A stretch of 64,000 nucleotides of DNA, taken from CAVSKL01 sp963728475 [NCBI: Candidatus Eiseniibacteriota bacterium] (GTDB lineage Bacteria > Eisenbacteria > RBG-16-71-46 > JABDJR01). The stretch is taken from the NCBI GenBank assembly GCA_963728475.1, contig CAVSKL010000002.1:806001-870000 (forward strand), in the 5' to 3' direction. The position numbers and the translations under genes are program-made. Below are positions 1 to 11,259 of the stretch, in pieces. Under the pieces are notes generated by a model, which saw nothing but the letters and a program-made list of their open reading frames with translations, was not told where the DNA came from and ran no database searches. The stretch's first letter is position 1. The number at the start of each line of letters is the position of its first letter.

Positions 1-47
1 GGCTCCGGCTCGGTGGGATGGAGGATGACCCGCCTGGGCTCAGCCAT
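1..47 (-). CDS. Start of an unidentified protein, cut by window edge
   Basis: An ATG at 47 lies inside the last codons of purE and stays open to the window edge, giving about 15 residues beginning [24 protein letters not shown] ribosome-binding site sits just upstream of the ATG. The 8-base overlap with the purE stop matches the tight spacing used throughout this strand, so it is probably the next gene of the gat-pur operon. The fragment is too short to name. Confidence 0.4.
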   Translation of the reverse strand, partial: MAEPRRVILHPTEPE

Positions 48-501
48 CGCTCCCCTCGCGCCGGGCCCGCAGCTTGGCCGCCAGCCCCTCGTCGGACAGG
101 GCCAGGATCTCGGCGGCCAGCCATCCCGCGTTCTTGGCCCCGGCGTTACCGATGGCCACCGTGGCCACCGGGATTCCCGGGGGCATCTGCACGGTGGCCA
201 GGAGCGCGTCGAGGCCGGAGAGGGCGGAGGCGTCGAGCGGCACCCCGATCACCGGGAGGGTGGTGCGGGCGGCGACCGCGCCGGCCAGGTGCGCGGCCAT
301 GCCCGCGCCGGCGATCAGCACCCGGATCCCGCGGCCGGCCGCCGCCGAGGCGTAGGCCGCGACCTTGTCCGGAGTGCGGTGCGCGCTCATCACGTGCACC
401 TCGTGTTCGATTCCGAGTTCGTCCAGGATGCGGCTCGCCCCCTGCATCCGCTCCCGGTCCGACTCGCTTCCCATGAGTATGCCGACTCGCGGTTCCGCCA
501 T
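40..501 (-). CDS. purE: N5-carboxyaminoimidazole ribonucleotide mutase PurE
   Basis: The 153-residue protein converts N5-CAIR to CAIR in de novo purine synthesis. The family signatures are present: GILMGSESD near the N-terminus, then MSAHRTPDK and the glycine-rich [12 protein letters not shown] stretch. Length fits bacterial class I PurE. The ATG at 501 is chosen because AAGGAGGA lies 9 bases upstream; a longer in-frame start at 537 would add an unconserved leader. It follows purD by about 30 bases and is the last complete gene of the operon here. PurK is not next to it in the visible sequence. Confidence 0.95.
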   Translation of the reverse strand: MAEPRVGILMGSESDRERMQGASRILDELGIEHEVHVMSAHRTPDKVAAYASAAAGRGIRVLIAGAGMAAHLAGAVAARTTLPVIGVPLDASALSGLDALLATVQMPPGIPVATVAIGNAGAKNAGWLAAEILALSDEGLAAKLRARREGSDG

Positions 502-533
502 CGGGTGCCGTCCTCCTTCTTCGGGGTTCGGAT

Positions 534-1855
534 TCAAGTATCGCAGGAGTGCGCCGGGGCGCCGTCCCCGTCCGCCGGCCCCGAGCCGGCCGCGCCGCGG
601 CCGATGTCGCTCCGGTAGCGCATCCCCTCGAAGTGGATCTCACCTACGCCCGCGTAGGCGGTGGCCAGGGCCTCGGACAGGGTCGCGCCGGTTCCGGCCA
701 CGGCGAGGATACGCCCTCCCGCGGTGGCCGGCGCCCCGCCGGCGAGCGCGGTGCCGGCGTGGAACACCAGCGCGCCGCGTTCGCGGGCGGCCTCGATCCC
801 GGTGATCGGCTCCCCCCGCGACCCGCCGCGCGGATAGTCGCCGGCGGCGGCCACCACGCAGGCGCCGGCGGCATGGGCGGGCTCGGGCAGCTCCACCCGG
901 CCCAGTTCTCCTCGCGCCGCCGCCAGGAGCACCCCGCCCAGATCGTACCCGAGCCGCGGCAGCACCGCCTGGGTCTCGGGATCGCCGAACCGCACGTTGT
1001 ACTCCAGCACCCGGGGCCCGTCCTCGGTGAGCATGAGGCCCACGTAAAGAAGCCCGCGGTAGGGGCGCGCCTCGGCCCGGAGCCCCTCCAGGGTGGGTTC
1101 GATCACCCGTTTCCGCACCGCCGCCATCACCGCCGCGCTCAGGACCGGGGCGGGGCTGTACGCCCCCATGCCGCCGGTGTTGGGGCCGGTGTCGCCGTCA
1201 TAGGCCCGCTTGTGGTCCTGGGAGGCGGGGAGCAGACGGTAGTCCCGGCCGTCGGTGATCACGAACACCGAGGCCTCGGGGCCGGTGAGCCGGCGTTCCA
1301 GGACCACGATCGCCCCCGCATCGCCGAACGCGCGGTTCCGCAGGCACTCCCGCGCCGCCTGGATCGCTTCCTCCTCGGAGGCGGCGACGGTGACTCCCTT
1401 CCCCGCGGCCAGGCCCGAGGCCTTCACCACCAGCGGGGCCCCCCACTCGCGAATGAGCCGCTCGGCGCCGGCCAGATCGCGCACCGCGGCGAACTCGGCG
1501 GTGGGGATGCCGTGGCGTTCCATGAACGACTTGGCGAAGGCCTTGCTTGCCTCGAGCACCGCGGCTTCGGCGCCGGGCCCGAACACCGCGGTCCCCTGGG
1601 CGCGGAGCCGGTCGGCCAACCCCCGGGCCAGCGGCTCCTCCGGACCCACCACCACCAGGCCGTACCGCTCCTCCCGGACCAGCCGGGAAAGGCCGTCCAG
1701 GTCGTCCGCGGCCACCGGCCAGGTCCGCCCCAGCTCGACCAGTCCCGGGTTCCCGGGGGCGGCGTGAATCTCGATCGAGGGGTCGCCGGCGGCCAGCGCC
1801 CAACCCAGAGCATGCTCGCGCCCTCCCGATCCCACGATCAGCACCCTGAGCCGGC

Positions 1856-1859
<4 letters not shown>
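534..1859 (-). CDS. purD: Phosphoribosylamine-glycine ligase PurD
   Basis: The 441-residue ATP-grasp enzyme joins glycine to phosphoribosylamine in purine synthesis. The N-terminus [17 protein letters not shown] is the PurD signature, and the central ATP-grasp part contains [13 protein letters not shown] and [14 protein letters not shown]. It is full length for the family, about 430 residues. Its ATG overlaps the gatB stop by four bases (ATGA), which suggests translational coupling. Pairing with gatB rather than with purH or purN is a local arrangement. Confidence 0.96.
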
Positions 1860-3324
<1,465 letters not shown>

Positions 3325-3328
<4 letters not shown>

Positions 3329-4794
3329 GGCCCCTCCTCCGCGACCACCGCGGGGCGGCGATCGTCCCCGGACCCGGCCGCGTGAAGCGCCCGCGCGCCG
3401 CGGAACAGCAGATCCTCGCGGCCGCGGGGGGCCAGGAGCTGCACCCCCACCGGGAGCCCGGCGGCGTCGGACCCGAAGGGGACGTTGACCGCGGGGAGGC
3501 CGGCCAGGTTGGCGAACACGGTGAAGAGGTCGGCCAGGTACATGGAGACCGGATCCGCGGTCCGCGCCCCCAGCGGGAAGGCGGTGGTGGGGCTGGTGGG
3601 GAGAAGGACGAGGTCGGCGCCGTCGAAGATCCGGGCGAACTCCCGGATGAGGAGCGCCCGCACCTTCTGGGCCTTGGCGTAGTACGCGTCCACGTAGCCC
3701 GCGGAAAGGGCGAAGGTGCCGAGGAGGATCCGCCGCTGGACCTCCGGCCCGAAGCCCGCGCTCCGGGTGCGGCGGTAGGTCTCCTCCAGGGTCTCCCCGC
3801 GCACGCGGAGCCCGTAGCGCACCCCGTCGTAGCGGGCAAGGTTGCTCGAGGCCTCGGCGTTGGCCAGAAGGTAATAGGCGCTGATCCCGAGCTCCGGGTC
3901 GGGGAAGGCGGCGGCCGCCACCCGGGCCCCCGACGCGGCGAGGGCGTCCGCCGCCCTCCGGGTCCGTTCGCTCACCGCGGGCTCCACCCCGGCGTGGTCG
4001 AGCAGCGCTTGCGCGAAGCCCACCCGGAGCCCCTCCACCCCCCCGGTCCCGTCCTCCGCCGGCGGCTCCGAGAGGGCGGTGGCGTCGCGCCCGTCGGGTC
4101 CGGCCAGGACCCGGTGGAAAAGCTCCAGGTCGACCGGGTCGCGGGCGAAGATCCCGATCTGGTCGAAGGAGGAGGCGAATGCCACCAGCCCGTACCGGGA
4201 GATCCGGCCGTAGGTCGGTTTCAGCCCGTAGAGGCCGCAGAAGGCGGCGGGCTGGCGGACGGAGCCGCCGGTATCCGACCCCAGGGCCGCCGGCACCATC
4301 TCCGAGGCCACCGCCGCCGCGGACCCGCCGCTCGACCCCCCCGGCACCCGTTCGGGATCCCAGGGATTGCGGGTGGGGTGAAAGGCGGAGTTCTCGGTGG
4401 AGGAGCCCATCCCGAACTCGTCGAGATTGGTCTTGCCCACCGTCACCGCGCCCGCGGCGCGAAGCCGCGACACCGCGGTGGCGTCGTAGGCGGGCACAAA
4501 GGTCTCCAGCATGCGCGAGCCGCAGGTGGTGCGCACCCCGCAGGTCACGATGTTGTCCTTCACCGCCACCGGCACTCCGGCGAGCGGTCCCGGATCCTCC
4601 CCGCGCTCCCGGCGGGCGTCCACCGCGGCCGCCTCGGCGCGGGCCCGCTCACCGGTCACGGTGAGGAAGGCGCCCAGCGCCCCGTCGGCGGACTCGATCC
4701 GGCGCAGGGCGCGCCCGGCGATCTCCGCCGCCCGCCAGCGTCCCGCCCGCACCCCCTCCGCGAGCGCGGCGGCGGAGCCGGGAAGCCGGTCCAT
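3325..4794 (-). CDS. gatA: Asp/Glu-tRNA amidotransferase subunit A
   Basis: GatA (489 residues) is the glutaminase/amidase subunit that supplies ammonia to GatB. It has the amidase-signature fold: the catalytic lysine in VAVKDNI, then the glycine/serine stretch [13 protein letters not shown] and the catalytic serines around [13 protein letters not shown]. The length is typical. It starts one base after the gatC stop and overlaps gatB by four bases, so gatC, gatA and gatB form one coupled unit. Confidence 0.97.
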
Positions 4795-4795
4795 C

Positions 4796-5089
4796 TCAGG
4801 CGCCTCCGAAGGCGGGAGGCACCTTGAACAGGCCGGCGGCGGCCTCGGGCGCGCCCGCGGTGGCGGTTCCGGGGGCGAGACCGGGCTCCTCCCCGTCCTC
4901 GCGCGCCGGCGCGCCGGCCGCGGGAGCGGCTCCGTCGGGATCGACCCCCCCGGTGTCCACCGCCGCGATCCGCGCGGCCAGGTCGAGCACCGCGCCCAGG
5001 TCGCGGGTCATCGCCTCGATCCCGGCTTCGGTCAGCTCCAGGTGGGCGAGCCGGGCGGTGTGCTCGACCTCGCGCCTAGAAATCGACAT
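4796..5089 (-). CDS. gatC: Asp/Glu-tRNA amidotransferase subunit C
   Basis: GatC (97 residues) is the small subunit that holds GatA and GatB together. The N-terminal VEHTARLAHLELTEA matches the family core and the C-terminal FKVPPAF motif is also present. A GGGAGGAG ribosome-binding site lies 4 bases before the ATG. The start overlaps the end of pcrA by 14 bases, placing gatCAB downstream of the helicase gene in the same transcript. Confidence 0.95.
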   Translation of the reverse strand: MSISRREVEHTARLAHLELTEAGIEAMTRDLGAVLDLAARIAAVDTGGVDPDGAAPAAGAPAREDGEEPGLAPGTATAGAPEAAAGLFKVPPAFGGA

Positions 5090-7250
5090 CGCTCTCCTCC
5101 CACTGCGCGTAGCGGGCCACGATCTTCTTCTTGATGTTGCCGGCGAAGACCACGGTAAGCCGGGCGTCGGGGCCCCGTCCCTCCTGGCCGATCACGTCCC
5201 CGCGCCCGAAGGTGGGATGGAGGATGGTCCCGATGGTCCGGCGCGGCCCCGGCTCCGCGTACTCGGGTTCGGGCTCCGGGCGGTAGCTCCGGGACCGGGC
5301 GGCCCCGCCCGAGGCCCGGGTGCGCGCGCTCTCCCGCACCTCGATCAGGTTCTCCGGCACCTCCTCGGCGAAGCGGGAGAGGAGCGACACCGAACCGCCC
5401 CCCCAGCGCTGGCGGGAGGTGGCCGCGAACAGGTGCACCCGGTCCTTGGCCCGGGTCACCGCCACGTAGAACAGCCGCCGCTCCTCCTCCAGGGCGTCGT
5501 CGTCGTCGAGCGACGACGCGTGGGGCAGGAGCCCTTCCTCGAGCCCGCCCACGCACACCACCCGGAACTCCAGCCCCTTGGCGTTGTGGATGGTCATGAG
5601 CCGGATCTTCTCCGCGGTCTCGTCCACCCGGTCCACGTCGGTGAGGAGCGCGACCTCGTTCAGGAACGCGGCCACCGAGCCGTCCTCGCTCCGTTCGCGG
5701 AAGACCCGCGCCCCCGCCACCAGCTCCTCCACGTTCTCGCTCCGGTCGTAGGCGGTCTCGGGGTCGTCGTGCTCCAGGAAGTCCAGATAGCCGGTCCGCT
5801 CCACGATCTCCTTCAACACCTCGTCCACCGGCTCCGCCGTCCGGGCCCGGAACTCCTCGATCAGGGCGCGGAACTCGATCAGCTTCCTGCGGGCGCCGGG
5901 AGGGATCTCCCGCGCTTCCTCCACCGTGGCCAGCGACCGGTAGAGGCTGGTCCCCTCGCGGTAGGCGTGCACGGCGAGCCGCTCCAGGGTGGTGTTGCCG
6001 ATCCCCCGCTTGGGGACGTTGAGCACCCGGGCGAAGGCCACATCGTCCTGCTCGTTGACCAGAAGGCGCAGGTAACCGAGCACGTCCTTCACCTCGCGCC
6101 GGGAGTAGAACGCCGTCCCCCCCACCAGCTCGTAGGGCACGGCGGCGTTCCGGAACGCGGTCTCCAGGGCGCGGCTCTGGGCGTTGGTGCGGTAGAGGAC
6201 CGCGACCTCGGAGAGGGGGACGCCGCGGCGGTTCACCTCCTCGGCCACCGTCGCCGCCACCCGGAGCGCTTCCTCCTCCTCGTCCCCGGTCACGGTGAGG
6301 CGGAGGAGATCGCCTTCCCCGCGCTCGGTCCACAGCGTCTTCTCCTTGCGGGCCCGGTTGCGGCGCACCACCGCGTTGGCGGCGGCGAGGATGTTGCCGG
6401 TGGAGCGGTAGTTCTGCTCCAGGCGGATGGTCTTCGCCTCGGGGTAGAGGCGTTCGAAGGAGAGGATGTTGGCGATGTCCGCGCCCCGCCAGCCGTAGAT
6501 CGACTGGTCGTCGTCGCCCACCACGCACAGGTTCCGGTGGGCCGAGGCCAGGTGTCCGATCAGCCGCACCTGGGCCGCGTTGGTGTCCTGGTACTCGTCC
6601 ACCAGCACGTAGCGAAAGCGCCCGGCGAAGAGGTCGCGCACCTCGGGATGCTCCTCGAAGAGGCGGATCGGCTCGCCGATGAGGTCGTCGAAGTCGAGCG
6701 CGTTGGCCGCGCGGAGCCGCTTCTGGTATTCGGCGAACACCCGGGCGGTCCGCTCCTCGCGATAGGTCCCGGCCTGGGCCGCGTACTCCTCCGCGGTGAC
6801 CAGGGAATTCTTGGCCCCGGAGATCGCCGAGCGCACCGACTTGGGGGTGAGCTCGCGCTCGGCCAGATCCAGTTCCTTCAGGATCCTGCGGACCAGGGTC
6901 TCCTGGTCGTCCACGTCGTAGATGGAGAACCCCGGATCGACCCCGACCGCCCGCCCCTTGAGCCTCAGGATGCGGACGCCGGTGGCGTGGAAGGTGCCCA
7001 CCCACAGGTCGCGGGGGGAGCCGCCCAGGAGCTGCCCCAGGCGGTCCCGCATTTCCCCCGCCGCCTTGTTGGTGAAGGTGAAGGCGAGGATGGCCCGGGG
7101 CGGCACGCCGAGGTCCCGGACGAGATGGGCGATGCGGTAGGTGAGGACGCGGGTCTTGCCGCTCCCGGCGCCGGCCAGGACCAGGAGGGGGCCGTCCACC
7201 GCCGACACCGCATCCCGCTGGGGTTGGTTCAACGCTTCCAGCAGAGCCAA
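5076..7250 (-). CDS. pcrA: UvrD/PcrA-type ATP-dependent DNA helicase
   Basis: A 724-residue superfamily 1A 3'-5' DNA helicase acting in repair and replication restart. It begins LNQPQRDAVSAVDGPLLVLA and has the Walker A box GAGSGKT, the Walker B/DExx motif VDEYQDTN, motif III GDDDQSIYGWRGA and the later motifs ending in FYVAVTRAKDRVHL. The last 100 residues form a basic linker and a small beta domain with PTFGRGDVIG, as in PcrA. The start is TTG at 7250, preceded by GGGAGG at 9 bases. The match to PcrA is closer than to RecB or Rep. Confidence 0.94.
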   Translation of the reverse strand: MALLEALNQPQRDAVSAVDGPLLVLAGAGSGKTRVLTYRIAHLVRDLGVPPRAILAFTFTNKAAGEMRDRLGQLLGGSPRDLWVGTFHATGVRILRLKGRAVGVDPGFSIYDVDDQETLVRRILKELDLAERELTPKSVRSAISGAKNSLVTAEEYAAQAGTYREERTARVFAEYQKRLRAANALDFDDLIGEPIRLFEEHPEVRDLFAGRFRYVLVDEYQDTNAAQVRLIGHLASAHRNLCVVGDDDQSIYGWRGADIANILSFERLYPEAKTIRLEQNYRSTGNILAAANAVVRRNRARKEKTLWTERGEGDLLRLTVTGDEEEEALRVAATVAEEVNRRGVPLSEVAVLYRTNAQSRALETAFRNAAVPYELVGGTAFYSRREVKDVLGYLRLLVNEQDDVAFARVLNVPKRGIGNTTLERLAVHAYREGTSLYRSLATVEEAREIPPGARRKLIEFRALIEEFRARTAEPVDEVLKEIVERTGYLDFLEHDDPETAYDRSENVEELVAGARVFRERSEDGSVAAFLNEVALLTDVDRVDETAEKIRLMTIHNAKGLEFRVVCVGGLEEGLLPHASSLDDDDALEEERRLFYVAVTRAKDRVHLFAATSRQRWGGGSVSLLSRFAEEVPENLIEVRESARTRASGGAARSRSYRPEPEPEYAEPGPRRTIGTILHPTFGRGDVIGQEGRGPDARLTVVFAGNIKKKIVARYAQWEESDVDF

Positions 7251-7317
7251 CTGTCGTTCCCTCCCGTGGCCGCCCCGGCGCGGCCGGCCCCACCGCGGGG
7301 TCCGCCGGGAGACGGGC

Positions 7318-10300
7318 TCAGTAGTCGTGGCGGATCTTCAGGTCCAGGTTGTATTCCTGGGTGGCGCCCGGATTGGTGGGCGTGCTCTGACGCCGGATCA
7401 TCTCGCCGCGCAGGAACAGGGACTGCCGGAGGCGATACTCGAGGGCAATGTCCTGGTCGAAGTAGCGGCTCAGGCCCTGGCTGTAGGCCACCGAGAGCTC
7501 GGGTGTGAGCCACTTGCGGGCGGTCACCGTTCCCTGCCCTTGGGTGACCGGCCCCTGGAACTGGATCTCCAGCCCGGTATAGTTGGAGAGAAGCCCGCCC
7601 AGGTTGCCGGCCAGGACGCTGGCCCCCGCCCCCAGGACGCCCTGCTCCACCCCCCCGTTCCCGCCGGGCTCGTTCTGAGCCCCGGGGACGCCCTTGATCC
7701 CCAGGTCGGTGGCCGAGAGGCCGACCGTACCCACGGCCAGAAGCTGAAGGATGTCGCTCTGGGTGAGCCCCGCGTCCTGCCCCGTCTCCAGCGATTGAGC
7801 GGAGAACTGTAGCACAGGCTTATCGGCCCGCCCAGTGAGGTCCACGGTGATGGTGTATCCGGAAGCCACCGCCTGCGCGGTGACGTCCATCTCCGGGAGG
7901 AGGGTGGTGGGATCGTTCCAGGTGAGGGTGCCCGCGGTGATCCGGAACTGCTCGAGGAAGAGCCGGTAGGTGCCGTGCAGGATGTCGAGCTCGCCCAGGA
8001 TCGACTGCGAATCGGTGTCCTGGTGAACGGTGACCTCGCCCCCCAGCTCCACGTTCACGTCCTCGGTCACCACGTAGATGCGGTTGGGCGCGCTGATCCT
8101 GACGTCGTAGAGGATCGGCTTGGGCTTGAACTGGCCCACGTCCTGGGGCTGGAGGCTCCCCGCGTACTCCACCCGCTCGGCGTCTATCTCGCCGGTGGCG
8201 TAGGGATAGATGCGGCCGTCCTTGGCCCGGATCGGCTTGAGGGTGAGGGTTCCGGAGACCCGGGCCGCATACACCCCACCGCCGCGCACCACCGCGCGGT
8301 CGAAGTTGGCCTTCAGCTCGTAGGACTCGGTCTCCTGGGCGTGGAGCCGGTAGGTCCCGGACGCGGTCACCGTCCCGCCCCCCAGGTTTCCGTGCGCCTC
8401 CACGATGGTCACCAGGTCCTTGTCGAACTTGATGGTCGCGGTGCCGTTCTCCAGCACCTCGTCCCGGTCCTTGGGCTTGACCTTCGCGTTCTGCACCCGG
8501 ACCTCCCCTTCCGCCAGCGGCCGGGCCGGGGTGCCGTAGAGATGCACGTGGGCCTGGAGGTTCCCCGAGGCCTCGTCCACCCAGGGGGTGAGCTTCAGGT
8601 TCTCCAGGTTCCCGGGGGAGGCGTCCACCCGGAGATCCATCTGCCGGTCGGGGAGCCGGTAAGCGAACGGGTACAGGGTGAGGTCGAGGGGCAGGGTGCC
8701 GGCCAGGTCCACCCGCTTGGCCGCCTGCCAGATCCGGAGGGTGTCCACCTCCACCGTGCCCTCGGCGTAGGACGCCGACGCCACCAGGCTGTCCGCGGTG
8801 AACCCCCGCCACCGGAGCTGTCCCGAAGCGGCGCGCAGCCGGATCCGCGGCGTTCCCGCGGTCCCCCCCACCCGGGCGCGGGCGTTCACCGTGCCCGCGG
8901 GGCGGTCGGCCCGGGGAAGGACGCCCAGCCAGTCGGCCAGGTGCACGTCGTCCACGGATGCGGAGAGATCCAGGGCGAAGGCCTCGGGATCGAGCTCGGG
9001 TCCGGTGGCCGCCGCCTCCATCACCTTGTAGAGGGGCTGGGGCATGGTCACCGCGCCGCTCACCGACATCCGTCCCCCCTTGACCGAGGCGGCAAGCTCC
9101 TGGATCTCGATCCGCGGGCCGTTCACGTTGAACCGCGCGGTCACGCTGTCCAGGCGGCCGCGGTCCCATTCCACCGCCCGGAGCCCCAGGTCGCCGCTCC
9201 CGTCCAGGAGCGGCAGCGTCCCGTGCACCTTGAGGTCTCCGCTCATCGCGCCCACCCGGACCTTGGGCGGCTCGGCGGGGGGAAACAGCACCGAGGGGTC
9301 CAGGGCGTGGATCGAGGCCGCCGCGTCCACCCGTTGCGCCTTGACGTCGTAGCTCCCCGACAGCTCCACGAATCCGCGCGGGGTTTCGACCATGGCGCCG
9401 GGGGTGGCGACCACGGTCCCGTCGTAGGTGATCTCGGCCGGGCGGCCCAGCCAGAACCGGCGCCCGTCCAGGGTGACCCGGACGCTGTCCACCTGCGCGC
9501 GAATGGCGGGTACCCAGGTGAGCCCTCCCACCACGGTCACGGTGGTGTCGCCCCGGGAGAGGGTGAGCCCGCGCATGATGAGGCTGTCCCCCACCACCGA
9601 GACCCGGCCCTCGCCCTGGGAGAACGGAACCGATCCCAGGGTGAGGCCGTTGGGCGCGGCGAAGACGATCTCCAGGTGGCGCGATCGCCCGGCCACCGTC
9701 CCCTCGGCCCGGCGGAGCTCCACCCGGGGGGCGGCCACCTGCGCCACCGAGAGGCCGGTCACCTCGCCCGAGGCCCGGACCTGCGGCGCGTCGCGGGTCC
9801 CGGTCACCGCCAGGTCGAGCCGTCCGTTCCCGGCCAGGTTCTCCTGGTTGAGGATTCCCCGCCAGGGAGCGAGGTCCCCCTGGTAGTGGAGGGTCAGATC
9901 GAGCGCATGCTCCCCCACCGTGCCGGCGCCGCGGAGGGAGGCCCGCTCCAGGTCCACCTTCACGGTGTCCACCGCCCAGGTCCCGGCCTTTCCCCGCAGG
10001 CGGACGAGGGCGTCGCGGAACGGGATCTCCATCACCCGCCCCGCATCCAGCGCGAGATCGGCGGTGAACCCCTTGGCGGGATCGGTGCGGTCGTCGAGCG
10101 ACACCGATCCCGAGCCGCCGAGGACGCCGGTCCGGCCGGCCAGGGCCGGGATCGGGAGCTTCTCCAGGTCGAGCCCATGGAACGTGCCGGAGGCCCCGAG
10201 CCCGGTCCCGTCGAGCGGCAGGGTCAGGGAGACTCCGGCCAGCTCGGTACCGTTCAGGACCCCGTTCACCCGGTACAATCGCAGGACCCGGGAAGCCAGC

Positions 10301-11259
10301 ACGCCCTCGCCGGAGACCGAGTCCGCCTGCCAGACGTCCCAGCGCCCGCCTCCCGAGTACCGGAATATCGTCGAATCGGGAGCCAGGAGCACGGTGGCGC
10401 GAAGCCGTTCGACCCGCCCCCGGTCGAGCGCAGGCTGCCCCAGGAACCGGCCGAGCCGGGGCAGAGGCAGGTCCTGGAGCTGAACGTGGAGCTGGGTGGC
10501 CCGGCCCGAGGGCCCGGCGTCGAGCCGGAAGGCGGTCTCCTCCCAGCTTCCCCGCAGCTCGCTCACCTCGAGCCCGTCGCCGGTGGTGAGCGATCCGTGC
10601 TCCAGCCGGAGCCGGCCCAGGCTGTCGCTCAGCGATGCGTACAGCCGGTCCAGGGCGAGGTCGATGCCTCCCCCCTTGATGGTGACCGAGGCCTTGGCTT
10701 CGATGGAATCGGCGGTGAGGCGGCGCCAGGGAAGATCCACGGCCAGCGAACCGTCGTGCACGGTCAGATTCTGGATGCGGAAGGCGATGCCGTGCCCCCC
10801 CCCGTTCCCGCCCGGCTTCAGTCCGGGGAGAAGAAAGGTCCGGTCCGGGGAACTGCGCAGCGTCACCTGGAGGTCCCGGGCGGAAAGCCGGGACAGCTCG
10901 TACCGCCCGTGGAGGATTCCCCACAGGTCGTAGGCCGCCTCCACCTTGGCCGCGGACAGGAACGGGAACCAGCCGTCGGGCCCCTCCCGCTCCACCCGCA
11001 CCCCGGTCAGGGTCATGTTGCTGAGCGGGAAGCCCTTGACCGACGCGAGCTGGAGGCGGGTGTCGGGGCCGAACAGCTTGTGCGAGGCCAGCTCCGAGGC
11101 CTTGCGGGCGATGAGCTCTCCCCCCACCGCCCAGAACGTCACCCCCGCCGCCACCGCCGCCACCACCACCAGCACCACCAGGGTCGCCGCCCGGCGGGTC
11201 CACTTGTAGGTGCCGTGAAGGGCGGCGCGGCCCCTAGAACGCCTGTCCGAGGGCGACAT
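7318..11259 (-). CDS. tamB: TamB-like translocation/assembly module protein
   Basis: A 1,313-residue protein with one N-terminal membrane anchor (about residues 22-45) followed by a long beta-rich region of repeating short strands. It ends in a TamB (DUF490) C-terminal domain containing PEMDVTAQAVASGYTITVDL and DILQLLAVG. TamB-type proteins span the periplasm and work with an Omp85 partner in outer-membrane protein or lipid transport. The ATG at 11259 is chosen because AAAGGAG sits 8 bases upstream. It overlaps the end of the Omp85 gene by 26 bases, which strongly supports a TamA-TamB style pair. Confidence 0.9.
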   Translation of the reverse strand: MSPSDRRSRGRAALHGTYKWTRRAATLVVLVVVAAVAAGVTFWAVGGELIARKASELASHKLFGPDTRLQLASVKGFPLSNMTLTGVRVEREGPDGWFPFLSAAKVEAAYDLWGILHGRYELSRLSARDLQVTLRSSPDRTFLLPGLKPGGNGGGHGIAFRIQNLTVHDGSLAVDLPWRRLTADSIEAKASVTIKGGGIDLALDRLYASLSDSLGRLRLEHGSLTTGDGLEVSELRGSWEETAFRLDAGPSGRATQLHVQLQDLPLPRLGRFLGQPALDRGRVERLRATVLLAPDSTIFRYSGGGRWDVWQADSVSGEGVLASRVLRLYRVNGVLNGTELAGVSLTLPLDGTGLGASGTFHGLDLEKLPIPALAGRTGVLGGSGSVSLDDRTDPAKGFTADLALDAGRVMEIPFRDALVRLRGKAGTWAVDTVKVDLERASLRGAGTVGEHALDLTLHYQGDLAPWRGILNQENLAGNGRLDLAVTGTRDAPQVRASGEVTGLSVAQVAAPRVELRRAEGTVAGRSRHLEIVFAAPNGLTLGSVPFSQGEGRVSVVGDSLIMRGLTLSRGDTTVTVVGGLTWVPAIRAQVDSVRVTLDGRRFWLGRPAEITYDGTVVATPGAMVETPRGFVELSGSYDVKAQRVDAAASIHALDPSVLFPPAEPPKVRVGAMSGDLKVHGTLPLLDGSGDLGLRAVEWDRGRLDSVTARFNVNGPRIEIQELAASVKGGRMSVSGAVTMPQPLYKVMEAAATGPELDPEAFALDLSASVDDVHLADWLGVLPRADRPAGTVNARARVGGTAGTPRIRLRAASGQLRWRGFTADSLVASASYAEGTVEVDTLRIWQAAKRVDLAGTLPLDLTLYPFAYRLPDRQMDLRVDASPGNLENLKLTPWVDEASGNLQAHVHLYGTPARPLAEGEVRVQNAKVKPKDRDEVLENGTATIKFDKDLVTIVEAHGNLGGGTVTASGTYRLHAQETESYELKANFDRAVVRGGGVYAARVSGTLTLKPIRAKDGRIYPYATGEIDAERVEYAGSLQPQDVGQFKPKPILYDVRISAPNRIYVVTEDVNVELGGEVTVHQDTDSQSILGELDILHGTYRLFLEQFRITAGTLTWNDPTTLLPEMDVTAQAVASGYTITVDLTGRADKPVLQFSAQSLETGQDAGLTQSDILQLLAVGTVGLSATDLGIKGVPGAQNEPGGNGGVEQGVLGAGASVLAGNLGGLLSNYTGLEIQFQGPVTQGQGTVTARKWLTPELSVAYSQGLSRYFDQDIALEYRLRQSLFLRGEMIRRQSTPTNPGATQEYNLDLKIRHDY

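Noticed and set aside
4824-7508. An 894-codon plus-strand open frame opposite pcrA
   Set aside because: It is antisense to strongly conserved helicase motifs and shows no recognisable domain; a high-GC shadow frame.
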